Origin: Stenotrophomonas hibiscicola ATCC 19867
GTDB taxonomy: Bacteria > Pseudomonadota > Gammaproteobacteria > Xanthomonadales > Xanthomonadaceae
Assembly (NCBI RefSeq): GCF_000382065.1
Contig: NZ_KB907501.1
Coordinates: 1-64,000, forward strand
Reading direction: 5' to 3'
DNA length: 64,000 bases
A program made the translations under genes and the position numbers. Below are positions 18,077 through 26,580 of this stretch, one piece after another. Each line of letters starts with the position of its first letter. Within the stretch, counting starts at the first letter, position 1. The notes beneath the pieces are model-generated. The model had not been told where the DNA came from. It ran no database searches and was given only the letters and a program-made list of their open reading frames with translations.

Positions 18077-18946
18077 TTACGACTGAACGCGATAGCGGCT
18101 CAGAAGATCACGCACGCTGGTTTCCAGGCGCTGCCAGTCGCTCAGCATGACGCGTGCATAGTTCATCTCGATGGCGATGCTGTCGCCCACATCCACGATG
18201 GAATGGCGGCACATTGCGATCTGGCCTTCGCCGGCGCGTTCAAGTGTCTTTCCCTGAACGACAAGTCCGTCAGGAATGCGGTCTGCCGGGTCGCAGCTGA
18301 TGAACGTTGTCAGTTGGCCCTCCGTCGAGCGGGTCACATACCAGTCTGGTTCCATTCCTGGGTTGTGCACGTAAGGCCTGTCCAGCGCAGCCTCTGACTC
18401 CTTTGCATAGGCTTCCATCAACGATGGGTCAGTCGCATAGGGCGTCAGACCCCAGCGTTCGGGTTGTGCAACGCGCAGCGCGAGGTTCTCTACCGGGTCC
18501 CTCCGCTCCAGTGATCCCGGCGCGCTGGTGGCTTCACTACTGGACCGACGCGCCAGATAGTTCTGGATGGGAACGCGATCGATGTATCTAAGCTCGACCA
18601 GCACCTGCCGCCGGCTGTCCTGCGTGCTGCGCACCGGGCGATCACCGGGGGGCGCTGCATCGAAATCCGGCCAGAACACCGTGAGCATGACGCCTCCATC
18701 GGCCAGGGGGCCCGTCTGGTTGTAGTAGAGGTTGGCCGGGAACATGAAGCGGTGCGGGCCAAGCCGAGCTTCCACCGGCTGCGTCGTGTAGGTCTGTCCG
18801 CCCACCGTACGTGGGCTGGTTGCGGTTTCGGACATGGGGGTTCCGTTCGGGTCCTTTTCCGTGGATGGGGCCTTCGCGCAGGCGGTGGTGCTCAACACGG
18901 CCACCAGGGCGAAGGAGGCAAGCCGGCAAGCCGGTGCTCTGCTCAT
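18077..18946 (-). CDS. Putative lipoprotein, possible immunity protein
   Basis: 289 residues with signal peptide and lipobox STTAC. The mature domain has RFMFPANLYYNQTGPL and GGVMLTVFWPDFDAAPPGD, a pattern I associate with lipoproteins near antibacterial lipase effectors, and two conserved-looking Cys (ISCDPAD, MCRHS). It is on the opposite strand to the surrounding effector genes and has AAGGGAA before its start. It is unrelated to the four lipoproteins nearby. An immunity role is inferred only from location. Confidence 0.7.
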   Translation of the reverse strand: MSRAPACRLASFALVAVLSTTACAKAPSTEKDPNGTPMSETATSPRTVGGQTYTTQPVEARLGPHRFMFPANLYYNQTGPLADGGVMLTVFWPDFDAAPPGDRPVRSTQDSRRQVLVELRYIDRVPIQNYLARRSSSEATSAPGSLERRDPVENLALRVAQPERWGLTPYATDPSLMEAYAKESEAALDRPYVHNPGMEPDWYVTRSTEGQLTTFISCDPADRIPDGLVVQGKTLERAGEGQIAMCRHSIVDVGDSIAIEMNYARVMLSDWQRLETSVRDLLSRYRVQS

Positions 18947-19161
18947 GGGCGATTCCCTTGCATGATCGAAACGACTATAGAACGGTGGAATGGCAAGCTC
19001 CAGTCGCTGCCGGGACCTTGCTCGCGCCCGGGTCCATTACTGCATGCTGGCTCACATATTCAGCAAGTCGCGATCGACGCCTTCTATCCCTCCACCTGCC
19101 CCCCATCCCACCTATGCCATCATCCGGCCAGGACCGCAGCACCCATCAAGGCTGAACAGGC

Positions 19162-20088
19162 ATGGAGCAGGCAACACGCTACACGGTAACCCTTTATCTG
19201 GCCGCCCCCGGCACCCCGCTGAAGAGTGGGGGCATCTCGCCGCGCGGCCACATGTACCTGCAGGTCGCTGCGGGCGACGAGGCCCACAGCTATGGCTTCG
19301 CACCACCGCGCCACGCGCCGGGCGAAGCCCGCACCGGCGTGCAGTACGCGCAGGTGCGCCACGATGATGCCGACGAACATCTGGACCCGTACTACAGCCG
19401 CACCCTGGAAATCACTGAGGAGCATTACGGCTGCCTGCGTGATTTCGCCGAGGAACCGGCCGAGTTCGAATTCGACGTGGATCGCCCGGCCACCATCAAC
19501 CGCTGCAGCGATTTTGTCTGGGCTGCGCTGCACTATGCGGGCCTGCATCCGCTGCCGGCCCCGCTGGACGGAAGCAGCAACCTGGGCGAGTTCGCGGTGC
19601 TGTTCAACCTGCCGGAAATCCAGTGCATTGCCGCGCCGTTCCCGGGCAGCGATCTGAATGCCGAAACCCACCACGCGATGCCCGAGCGCGAGGCCGAACA
19701 TCATCGCCAGGGCGACCGCGCGATCGATGAACCGCCACCGACGCCGATCGAAGTGGCCGGCACGCTGCTGGACCCCTCACATCCGGACCATCGCCTGTTC
19801 TCGCAGCTGATCCAGAAAGTGGCCGAACTGGATGCCGCGCACGGCCGCCCGTTCGATGCGGCCAGCCAGCGCATCAGCGCCAGCCTGCTGGTGCTGGCCA
19901 AGCAGAACAATCTCTCGCGCGTGGACCACGTGCTGCTCAGCAGGCCGACCCAAAGCAGCCATGCGGCGGAGAGCATCTTCATCGTGCAGGGGGACCGCAA
20001 CGACCCGGGGCACCGCCGCGCCAGCATCGCCACCGAGGTGGCGGCCAAGACCGATGTGGCCGATTCGCTGCGGTTGAAGGAGCAATGA
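19162..20088 (+). CDS. X-T4SS effector with His/Cys papain-like N-terminus
   Basis: 308 residues. The N-terminal domain (1 to about 150) begins RYTVTLYLAAPGTP and carries His30 in RGHMYLQV and Cys115 in INRCSDFVWAALHYAG. This His-before-Cys order is typical of permuted papain/NlpC-like folds. The C-terminal part (about 200-305) is an XVIPCD: HPDHRLFSQL, LSRVDHVLLS, IFIVQGDRNDPGHRRA. The same two-domain plan recurs at 20724 and 24481. It overlaps the next lipoprotein gene by 4 bp (ATGA), a tight effector/immunity pair. Enzyme activity and substrate are unknown; an envelope target is likely because its partner is a lipoprotein. Confidence 0.85.
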   Translation: MEQATRYTVTLYLAAPGTPLKSGGISPRGHMYLQVAAGDEAHSYGFAPPRHAPGEARTGVQYAQVRHDDADEHLDPYYSRTLEITEEHYGCLRDFAEEPAEFEFDVDRPATINRCSDFVWAALHYAGLHPLPAPLDGSSNLGEFAVLFNLPEIQCIAAPFPGSDLNAETHHAMPEREAEHHRQGDRAIDEPPPTPIEVAGTLLDPSHPDHRLFSQLIQKVAELDAAHGRPFDAASQRISASLLVLAKQNNLSRVDHVLLSRPTQSSHAAESIFIVQGDRNDPGHRRASIATEVAAKTDVADSLRLKEQ

Positions 20089-20720
20089 TGCGGCCACTGC
20101 GGCGGGGGCTGGTGGTACTGGCGGTGCTGGGCGCGCTGGCGGCATGCCGTGCGTCACCAGCGCCGGAGGTTGCGCCGCCCCTGCTGACGCGCGCACAGGC
20201 CGAGGCGCGCACGGTTGTGCCGTTCACGCGGGCCGTGCAGTTGCAGAAGGCCGGTCGGATTGCCGAGGTCACGTTTGATTTGCCGGCGCCCCAGAAGCCG
20301 GCCATTCCGATCCTGAACATCGGGTTGCGGCTGCAGGATACCGATGCCCGGCGGCTGCTGGATGCGTGGGAGAAGATCAGGCTGGGAAGGCCACCCATGC
20401 AATTGCGCCTGGAGCGGATTGATGGCGGCGCACCTGGTCCTGTACAGCTATGGCAGAGCACTCCTGACGGGCGCGACTCACAGAGAATTCCAGAAGATGA
20501 AGTTGTGCGATACCTGTCCGATACAAGCTTGGATGAGGGCGCACTGATCCAAGCCGGTCTGCACTCGCGTGAGATGCTGTATCAGGTACTTCAGGTCGCG
20601 GATGTCGGTTGGCTGGAGCCGGGCCGGTATCGGTTGACAGTCGGTCTGATGGAGGACCGTCCGCAGCTGGAAGGGCTCCAAGCCGAACTTATTGTTGGAT
20701 ATCAATCGCTAGGGAAGTAA
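20085..20720 (+). CDS. Cognate immunity-type lipoprotein
   Basis: 211 residues. Signal peptide with lipobox LAAC (MRPLRRGLVVLAVLGALAAC). The mature part is of the same family as 17222-17860: AEVTFDLP, RLERIDGGAPGPVQLW and C-terminal PGRYRLTVGL...LEGLQAELIVGY. Its start overlaps the stop of the preceding effector (ATGA), and the next effector begins 3 nt after its stop, so it lies between two effectors with similar N-termini and could protect against either. The immunity role is inferred from family and context. Confidence 0.8.
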   Translation: MMRPLRRGLVVLAVLGALAACRASPAPEVAPPLLTRAQAEARTVVPFTRAVQLQKAGRIAEVTFDLPAPQKPAIPILNIGLRLQDTDARRLLDAWEKIRLGRPPMQLRLERIDGGAPGPVQLWQSTPDGRDSQRIPEDEVVRYLSDTSLDEGALIQAGLHSREMLYQVLQVADVGWLEPGRYRLTVGLMEDRPQLEGLQAELIVGYQSLGK

Positions 20721-20723
20721 GAC

Positions 20724-21734
20724 ATGAGCAAGGAAGCAGAGCGCTATACGGTCACGATTCATCTCGCTGCACCCGGCACGCCGAGAGTCGATGTGGGTGA
20801 CGCGGGCCAGAAGAGATTGTTGGATCCGTCATTTGCTGGGCACATGTTTCTTTCGCTGACGCGATCAAGTGACCCGGTACCCGTGAGCAGGGGATTCACG
20901 ATGGGGAGCGACCGTGCGAATCCCTCGCTGGGCAAAGTCGATGACACGGATCTGCGGGTCTACGACAAGCCCCGCTTCGAGCGCACGATCGAGATCAGCA
21001 AGGAGCAGTACGACCGCATCCTCGAGTTCTCCGCAGACCCGAAGAAACACGGCTTCGACATGAACTACGACTTCTTCTCCAACGCCTGCACCGATTTCGC
21101 GTGGGGTGCCCTGAACCACGCTGGGCTGCGCCCGGTGGGGCTGGCCGGGGAGATCACCAACTACGAGGGCGCTACCAGGGTCCTGGACAACATCCGCGCC
21201 GTCAATGCCATTCCGCAGCAGGTGAAGGGCAGCGAGCTGGACAAGGTGCAGTGGAACCCGATGCCGAAGCAGACGTTCCGCGAGTGGATGTTCACCGAGA
21301 ACGGCGAGCAGTGGCGCGGCAACAGCGTGCTCGCGGCAAGCGGCACGCCCGCAGACCCGGCGCACGACGATCATGCCCGCCTCAACCAGATCCACCAGCA
21401 GGTGGCCGACCTCGGCGCTTTCGGTGCGCGCAACGGCAATGTCAGTGCCAGCCTGCTCGCGCTGTCGAAGGAGCAGCAATTCTCGCGCGTGGACGAAGTG
21501 GTGCTGGGCGAGCAGCGCGGTGATACCGCACCGAAGCTGTTCATCGTGCAGGGTGACCGCAGTGACCCGGCACACCAGCGCGCCAGCATGCCGGCGGATT
21601 TGGCTGCGCAGGCACCGGTGGAGGCCTCGTTCGATCGCGTCGCGCAGTTGCAGCAGAACGAGCCGCAGCGAGACGCGCAGCGCCTGCAGGAGGAGCAGCA
21701 GCTTCAGCAGAGCCACGGTCCACGGATGGCATAG
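20724..21734 (+). CDS. X-T4SS effector with His/Cys papain-like N-terminus
   Basis: 336 residues. The N-terminal domain has RYTVTIHLAAPGTP, His40 in AGHMFLSL, and Cys122 in NACTDFAWGALNHAG, matching the effectors at 19162 and 24481. The XVIPCD is at about 210-310 (FSRVDEVVLG, LFIVQGDRSDPAHQRA). A Gln-rich tail ends in GPRMA, identical to the last five residues of the effector at 24481. It starts 3 nt after the lipoprotein stop, with AGGGAAG as ribosome site, so 19162-21734 is one three-gene operon. Confidence 0.85.
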   Translation: MSKEAERYTVTIHLAAPGTPRVDVGDAGQKRLLDPSFAGHMFLSLTRSSDPVPVSRGFTMGSDRANPSLGKVDDTDLRVYDKPRFERTIEISKEQYDRILEFSADPKKHGFDMNYDFFSNACTDFAWGALNHAGLRPVGLAGEITNYEGATRVLDNIRAVNAIPQQVKGSELDKVQWNPMPKQTFREWMFTENGEQWRGNSVLAASGTPADPAHDDHARLNQIHQQVADLGAFGARNGNVSASLLALSKEQQFSRVDEVVLGEQRGDTAPKLFIVQGDRSDPAHQRASMPADLAAQAPVEASFDRVAQLQQNEPQRDAQRLQEEQQLQQSHGPRMA

Positions 21735-21919
21735 CCGCGGGCGCAGCATCGAGGTCGAGCGTCGGCCATGCCCGCGCCGGCGCACGTCACGCCCCCCACC
21801 TGCTACCATTCCCCCGCAACCCCAGCCAGCCCACCCCGCGCAGACAGATGCGGGGCGGGCCGTCGCAGCACGGCCCAGCGAGCCAGGACACCCTCCCGTG
21901 CCCATTCAAGGACGCTCGC

Positions 21920-23068
21920 ATGTTCCGTACTCCTCTCTTCCGCTCGGCCGCCCTGGCCGTTGCCGTTTCGCTCAGCCTCGGCGCGCCCTCCGCGTTCGCC
22001 GACAACGCACCCGCTGCCAGTGCTACCACCGCCGCTGTGCAGCGCCAGGCCGTGGCCAAGGGCCTGTACGAGCTGGCCTACAGCCCGAAGCAGAACGCCG
22101 TGTTCGTGGCCTCCTCCGGCGGCTTCGGCGATGACGCCGGCCCGGCCCAGGTGCTGCGCCTGAACCCGGCCACGCTGGCGGTGGAAACCCGCATCCCGCT
22201 GGAGCGCAAGGCGTTCGGTGTGGTGCTGGATGACGCCCACGACCGCCTGTACGTGGGCAACACCGTGGACCTGTCGGTGACGGTGGTCGACACCGCACAG
22301 AACAAGGCCGTCGGCACCATCCAGCTGATGGAGAAAAAGACCGGCAAGGACGGCAAGGCCGCCTACACCCACGACCTGCGCGAGCTGGTGGTCGACAGCG
22401 CGACCAACCGCCTGTACGTGACCGGCCACAGCAGCCAGCCGGACGTGAGCAGCGTGCTGTTCGTGATCGATACCACCACGCTGAAGGTGATCAACACCAT
22501 CGACGGCCTGGGCAATGCCAAGGCGCCGGGCCTGGCGCTGGATGCGGCCAACAAGCGCGTCTACACCAGCAACCTGCTGGCCGACCTGGTGGTGGTGGGC
22601 ACCGATTCGAACAAGGTAGTGGCGCAGCACAGGATCGCCGCCGAGCAGCCGATGAACATCGCGCTGGATCCGGCCGGCAAGCGCCTGTTCGTGACCGACC
22701 AGGGCTCGGAATTCCTGCGTGGTTACCAGGCCAAGAGCAGCGGCCTGGTCAGCAAGCACCCGGGCCAGCGCGTGCTGGTGCTCGACCGCAGCACCGGCAA
22801 GGAACTGGCCAGCATTCCGACCGACGCCGGCCCGCTGGGCATCCTGCTGGATGCACCGCGCAAGCGCCTGTACGTGACCAACCGCGAAGCCGGTACGGTG
22901 ACCGCCTACAACAGTGACAGCTACCAGAAGGTGGCCACCTACACCGTGCCGACCCACCCGAACAGCCTGGCGCTGGATGCGAAGAACAACGTGCTGTTCG
23001 TCAGCATCAAGAACGGCGAGAAGGATGACAAGGGCGCTGACGAGAGCGTGGCGCGCATCCAGCTGTGA
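21920..23068 (+). CDS. Secreted YncE-like YVTN beta-propeller protein
   Basis: 382 residues. A signal peptide (LAVAVSLSLGAPSAFA) is followed by a seven-bladed-type propeller with repeated RLYVGNTVD, RLYVTGHSS, RVYTSNLLAD, RLFVTDQGS, RLYVTNREAGTV and VLFVSIKNG blades. It belongs to the YncE/YVTN family of periplasmic beta-propellers of unclear function. The start at 21920 is chosen because AAGGA lies 7 nt upstream and the signal peptide begins there. It sits between two effector groups but shows no XVIPCD and no lipobox, so it looks like an unrelated resident gene. A strong terminator follows. Confidence 0.9.
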   Translation: MFRTPLFRSAALAVAVSLSLGAPSAFADNAPAASATTAAVQRQAVAKGLYELAYSPKQNAVFVASSGGFGDDAGPAQVLRLNPATLAVETRIPLERKAFGVVLDDAHDRLYVGNTVDLSVTVVDTAQNKAVGTIQLMEKKTGKDGKAAYTHDLRELVVDSATNRLYVTGHSSQPDVSSVLFVIDTTTLKVINTIDGLGNAKAPGLALDAANKRVYTSNLLADLVVVGTDSNKVVAQHRIAAEQPMNIALDPAGKRLFVTDQGSEFLRGYQAKSSGLVSKHPGQRVLVLDRSTGKELASIPTDAGPLGILLDAPRKRLYVTNREAGTVTAYNSDSYQKVATYTVPTHPNSLALDAKNNVLFVSIKNGEKDDKGADESVARIQL

Positions 23069-23110
23069 TGCGCTGACGCCGGGTCCCGCCCGGCGACGCG
23101 CCGCGTGAAG

Positions 23111-23140
23111 AAGGCAGGGTGCAGGCCCTGCCTTTTTCTT
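23111..23140 (+). terminator. Rho-independent terminator after the beta-propeller gene
   Basis: GGCAGGG (23113-23119), 6-nt loop, CCCTGCC (23126-23132), then TTTTTCTTT. Confidence 0.92.
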
Positions 23141-23195
23141 TGCCTGGTTGCAGTGCCCAGCGCCAACCCGCTAGGGTTGAACCCTAGGGCAGGGA

Positions 23196-24043
23196 GCCAA
23201 AGGATCTGAATCATGCTGGGTATCCACCGCTGGCTGCGCGCCGGCCTGGTCTTCACGCTGGCGGGCGCACTCGGCGCCTGCAGCAGCCGCGTACCGGATG
23301 CGCCGGAGCCACTGGATCTGGTCAAGCCAACTATCGTTGCCGAGCCTGGCCAGGCGGTGCGGTTCGAGTTCGAGACGAATGCCCGCAACTTCAAGCCGGG
23401 TCGCACGTATGCGCTGGAGCTGGAGTTGCAGCACCAAGGGACGCGAAAGCCCGACGAGCCTGACGTGGGCACAATGAGGATCCCGTTCGAGGTGACCCTG
23501 CAGCAATGGCGTGCTGATGCCTGGAAGGATGTTCCCACCTACGACAGCTTTCAAGCCGGGGTGCTCAATGCCGGTGAGCAGCTTCCGGAATGGCATGCAT
23601 CCAGCGAATGGCGGTATACGTCGCCGCACATGGGCAGTGATGGCCAGTACACGATGAGCCTGGTTGCTCTGCCAGTGGAAATTGACTCCCGCTACCGCGT
23701 GGACGTGCGCACGGTGCAGAGGACAGAGGCACTGCAGGGCTACTCGGCCCGTTTTCGGATCCATGCCGCCCGACCCGCTGGAAAGTAATCAATCGCCTGG
23801 TTGCGACGCCGTTGGTCACCCGCTAGGGTTGAGGCCTATGGCAGGGAGCCAAAGGATCTGAATCATGCTGGGTATCCACCGCTGGCTGCGCGCCGGCCTG
23901 ATCTTCACGCTGGCGGGCGCACTCGGCGCCTGTAGCAGCCGCGTACCGGATGCGCCGGAGCCGCTGGATCTGGTCAAGCCGATCGACGTGGCCGGGTCCG
24001 GCCAAGCGGTGCGGTTCGAGTTCGAGACGAATGCCCGCAACTT
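23196..24043 (+). repeat. Tandem duplication of lipoprotein leader and N-terminus
   Basis: The leader, ribosome site and first ~60 codons at about 23196-23391 are repeated almost exactly 652 bp later at 23848-24043, with a handful of substitutions. Beyond that point the two genes diverge strongly before becoming recognisably similar again at the C-terminus. Confidence 0.9.
23213..23788 (+). CDS. Immunity-type lipoprotein, tandem copy 1
   Basis: 191 residues. Signal peptide and lipobox GALGAC, then VRFEFETNARNFKPGRTYALELEL, WKDVPTYD, and a C-terminal SRYRVDVRTVQRTEALQGY, the plan shared with lipoproteins at 17222 and 20085. It is one of two tandem paralogues upstream of the effector at 24481. 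AAAGGA is about 8 nt before the start. Having two divergent antidotes before one effector suggests that one guards against a related toxin from other strains. Confidence 0.8.
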   Translation: MLGIHRWLRAGLVFTLAGALGACSSRVPDAPEPLDLVKPTIVAEPGQAVRFEFETNARNFKPGRTYALELELQHQGTRKPDEPDVGTMRIPFEVTLQQWRADAWKDVPTYDSFQAGVLNAGEQLPEWHASSEWRYTSPHMGSDGQYTMSLVALPVEIDSRYRVDVRTVQRTEALQGYSARFRIHAARPAGK

Positions 24044-24440
24044 CTATCCGGGTCGTCCCTATGTTCTGGATCTTGAAGTGCAGCGACATGGACCCGGGCC
24101 TGACAGTGAGCCTGACATGGACAATGTTCATGTTCCCTTTCAGCTGTCCCTGCAGCGCTGGGTCGCAGGTGCCTGGCAGGACGTTGCAACGTCTGATGTC
24201 TATCAGGCACGGGCGCGCAATCTGGGTGAGCCGCTCCCCGAATGGCATGAGTCGGCAGACTGGCGTTACGCGCAGCAGGTATCGATGGACGCCAGCCGAT
24301 ACAGGTTGAGCATCGTCACGCTGCCGATAGAAATGGGTGCCCGCTACCGCCTGGATGTGCGCACGGTGCAGCCCACCGCTGCGCTCCAGCATTACCCGGC
24401 GCAGCTGCGGGTTCATGCCGACCCACTCTCTGGAAAATAG
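23865..24440 (+). CDS. Immunity-type lipoprotein, tandem copy 2
   Basis: 191 residues, lipobox GALGAC. The first ~60 residues are nearly identical to copy 1; the middle (about 64-150) differs strongly; the C-terminus is similar again (ARYRLDVRTVQPTAALQHY). It ends 40 bp before the effector at 24481 and is therefore the likeliest cognate antidote of that effector. No frameshift is seen. Confidence 0.8.
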   Translation: MLGIHRWLRAGLIFTLAGALGACSSRVPDAPEPLDLVKPIDVAGSGQAVRFEFETNARNFYPGRPYVLDLEVQRHGPGPDSEPDMDNVHVPFQLSLQRWVAGAWQDVATSDVYQARARNLGEPLPEWHESADWRYAQQVSMDASRYRLSIVTLPIEMGARYRLDVRTVQPTAALQHYPAQLRVHADPLSGK

Positions 24441-24480
24441 ACGTCATCCCACTGCTGGAAGGAACTGAAGGATTTTTCTT

Positions 24481-25545
24481 ATGGATAAGGCGCGCTACAC
24501 CGTAGAAATCGTCATTGCCGCACCTGGTACGCCGTTGGTGGACGAGAGAGGTGTACAGAAAGTTGTGGACGGGGTTCCGCAGACATCCGGGCCCGGACAC
24601 ATGTTCTACGTGCTCCATGGGCCGGACAAGACCACGCGGAGTTTCGGCTTCGCGCCTACGGAGCATGGAAGCATGAACGGGCCGGGCGAGGTCATGAAGA
24701 CCGATGCGGTCGAGTACAGGAACCCGCATTACAGCCGCACGCTCGAGATCAGCGAGCAACAGTACAGAAAGCTTGAGGCCTTCGGTGCGCACCCGGATAA
24801 GTACGGCTTCGATCTTCAATACAAGGACGTGCGCAACAACTGCGTGGACTTCACCTGGGAAGCCTTGAACCACGCAGGCATCCAGCGGAAAAGCAGCATC
24901 GACGTGAACGCGTTGGGAGGTCCCGCTGGCCAGCTTCTTCCGGATGTTCGCATTCCTCTTGACATCAAGGGGGCGGGCAAGGACGCATTCCGACCGCTGC
25001 GCAACATCCACGGTGTGGATAGCATTGATCCGCCGTTTCCGGACAGCGAGCTCAACCAGAGGAAAACCAATCCCCTGCCGGAGCGCAGTCTCAAGCAACA
25101 CATGCTGAGTGATGCCGAGAGCATGGGCGAACGAAGCGGTGATCTTCTGGCCCGGCACAGCAACGACCCGCTGCTCTCGCAGATCCACCAGGGCGTGGCC
25201 CGGCTCGATGCAGAGCGGGGCCGTGCCTTCGATGCCACCAGCGAGAACATCAGTGCCAGCCTGTACGCGCTGGCCAAAGCCAATGGCCTGACCCAGGTTG
25301 ACCATGTGCTGTTGAGCGATCGCACCGCGCAGCCCGACGCTGCGCAGAACATCTTCATCGTGCAGGGCGAGCGCAACGATCCGGCACAGCTGCGCGCCAG
25401 CATGCCAACAGCGGTGGCTGCGCAGACACCGGCAGAAACTTCGTTCGAGCGTGCCGAGCAGCTGTCGCAGTCTGCACAGGTGCGTACGCAGGATGAGCTG
25501 CAGCAGCGCCAGGTGCAGGAGCAGTCCGGTCCGCGCATGGCCTAG
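24481..25545 (+). CDS. X-T4SS effector with His/Cys papain-like N-terminus
   Basis: 354 residues. The N-terminal domain begins RYTVEIVIAAPGTP and has His40 in GPGHMFYVLHG and Cys121 in RNNCVDFTWEALNHAG, the same pair as in effectors 19162 and 20724. The XVIPCD occupies about 222-325 (LTQVDHVLLS, IFIVQGERNDPAQLRA), and a Gln/Glu-rich tail ends GPRMA. It is probably secreted by the X-T4SS into rival cells. The upstream tandem lipoproteins suggest an envelope target. The N-terminal fold assignment is inference from residue order. Confidence 0.85.
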   Translation: MDKARYTVEIVIAAPGTPLVDERGVQKVVDGVPQTSGPGHMFYVLHGPDKTTRSFGFAPTEHGSMNGPGEVMKTDAVEYRNPHYSRTLEISEQQYRKLEAFGAHPDKYGFDLQYKDVRNNCVDFTWEALNHAGIQRKSSIDVNALGGPAGQLLPDVRIPLDIKGAGKDAFRPLRNIHGVDSIDPPFPDSELNQRKTNPLPERSLKQHMLSDAESMGERSGDLLARHSNDPLLSQIHQGVARLDAERGRAFDATSENISASLYALAKANGLTQVDHVLLSDRTAQPDAAQNIFIVQGERNDPAQLRASMPTAVAAQTPAETSFERAEQLSQSAQVRTQDELQQRQVQEQSGPRMA

Positions 25546-25608
25546 CGCAGCAAGCGCCACGGCGAGCCGCCGTACTCGCGCTGGGCCGCCAGTAACGCTG
25601 GAGGCGGC

Positions 25609-26025
25609 TCAGCCCAGACGGTGTGCCGGGTTCTGCTGCTGCTCCTGCTCACGGGCCTGCTGTTCGGGCACTAGCCCCACGGCCGGCTGCTGCGGGGCCA
25701 ACCCCAGCTTCTGCATCGATTGCTCCACCGGCGTCTGCGCCGCCACCGCGGTCGGCATCATCGCGCGCAGGTGCGCCGGATTGGCCGGGTCGCCCTGCAC
25801 CACGAAGACGTTGTGCCCGGCCGGGTGCTGGGCCGTGGCGTTGCTGACCAGCACATGGTCGACCTGCTGCAGGCCCTGCTCGCGGGCCAGCACGGTCAGG
25901 CTGGCGGTCAGGCGTTCGCTGGTCTGGTCGAACGCACGGCCATGCTGGGCATCCAGAGCGGCCACGCCTTGGCGGACCTGCTGGTTGAGGCCGTAGTCGG
26001 GGTGGTTGGGGGTGAGTTCTGCCAT
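25609..26025 (-). CDS. Free-standing XVIPCD domain protein
   Basis: 138 residues that are almost entirely an XVIPCD: HPDYGLNQQVRQGVAALDAQHGRAFD, LQQVDHVLVS, VFVVQGDPANPAHLRA, then a Gln-rich tail. There is no toxin domain. The closest match by eye is the XVIPCD of the large AHH effector (VDHVLVSNAT, HPAGH). It is convergent with the effector at 24481. It could be a leftover secretion signal from a truncated effector, or a small protein that binds VirD4 in its own right. The frame is intact. Confidence 0.8.
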   Translation of the reverse strand: MAELTPNHPDYGLNQQVRQGVAALDAQHGRAFDQTSERLTASLTVLAREQGLQQVDHVLVSNATAQHPAGHNVFVVQGDPANPAHLRAMMPTAVAAQTPVEQSMQKLGLAPQQPAVGLVPEQQAREQEQQQNPAHRLG

Positions 26026-26100
26026 GGCGATCGAACGGTAGCGGTGGGTCGGGGTGAACCCCTTCAGTATAAATCCGGCCGGTGAAGGGCGCCGGAAAGG

Positions 26101-26580
26101 TCAGTCCGCCGGCCGATGGTCGTAGCTGATCACCCGTTCGGCCAACCAGCGCCCGTCCACGCGGCGCCAGACCTGGATGAAGCGGGCCTGGCCGGTCCAG
26201 CGTTCCACGCCATCCTTGCCGCGTTCATGGAAGCGGTGGTTGCCGATTTCGAGCGCCCGCTCATCGTGCAGCGGGAAGACCTGCAGCGAAGATTCCACCA
26301 GCTCGCGGCGCAGCTGCCAGCCACCCTTGCGCGCGCTGCTGCACAGGGTGGCCACGCTGCGACGGAAGTCCTCGCGGCTGCTGGCCGACTTGCCGTCCTT
26401 GTCATGGAAGAACTCCATGTCGTCGGTCGTCATCGCGGCGGCCCTGTCGGCATTGCAGGCCTCGAAGGCGGCGGCGAACAGCTGGGTGTCGGCCTGGCGG
26501 ATCTGCTCGCGCAGGGAGTCGGCGGGCGCTGGCGCGGCAACGAGGCCGGCGGCCAGCAAGGGCAGGGTGGGCAGCAGCAT
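26101..26580 (-). CDS. Secreted DUF4440/SnoaL-like (NTF2-fold) protein
   Basis: 159 residues. Signal peptide LLPTLPLLAAGLVAAPAPA, then an NTF2-like domain with DTQLFAAAFEACNADRAAAMTTDDMEFFHDKDG and RFIQVWRRVDGRWLAERVISYDH, the standard DUF4440 pattern. Start at 26580 chosen for the signal peptide and a GGAG-like site. Function unknown; members often bind small ligands. The 226 bp upstream holds no further gene I can support. Confidence 0.8.
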   Translation of the reverse strand: MLLPTLPLLAAGLVAAPAPADSLREQIRQADTQLFAAAFEACNADRAAAMTTDDMEFFHDKDGKSASSREDFRRSVATLCSSARKGGWQLRRELVESSLQVFPLHDERALEIGNHRFHERGKDGVERWTGQARFIQVWRRVDGRWLAERVISYDHRPAD

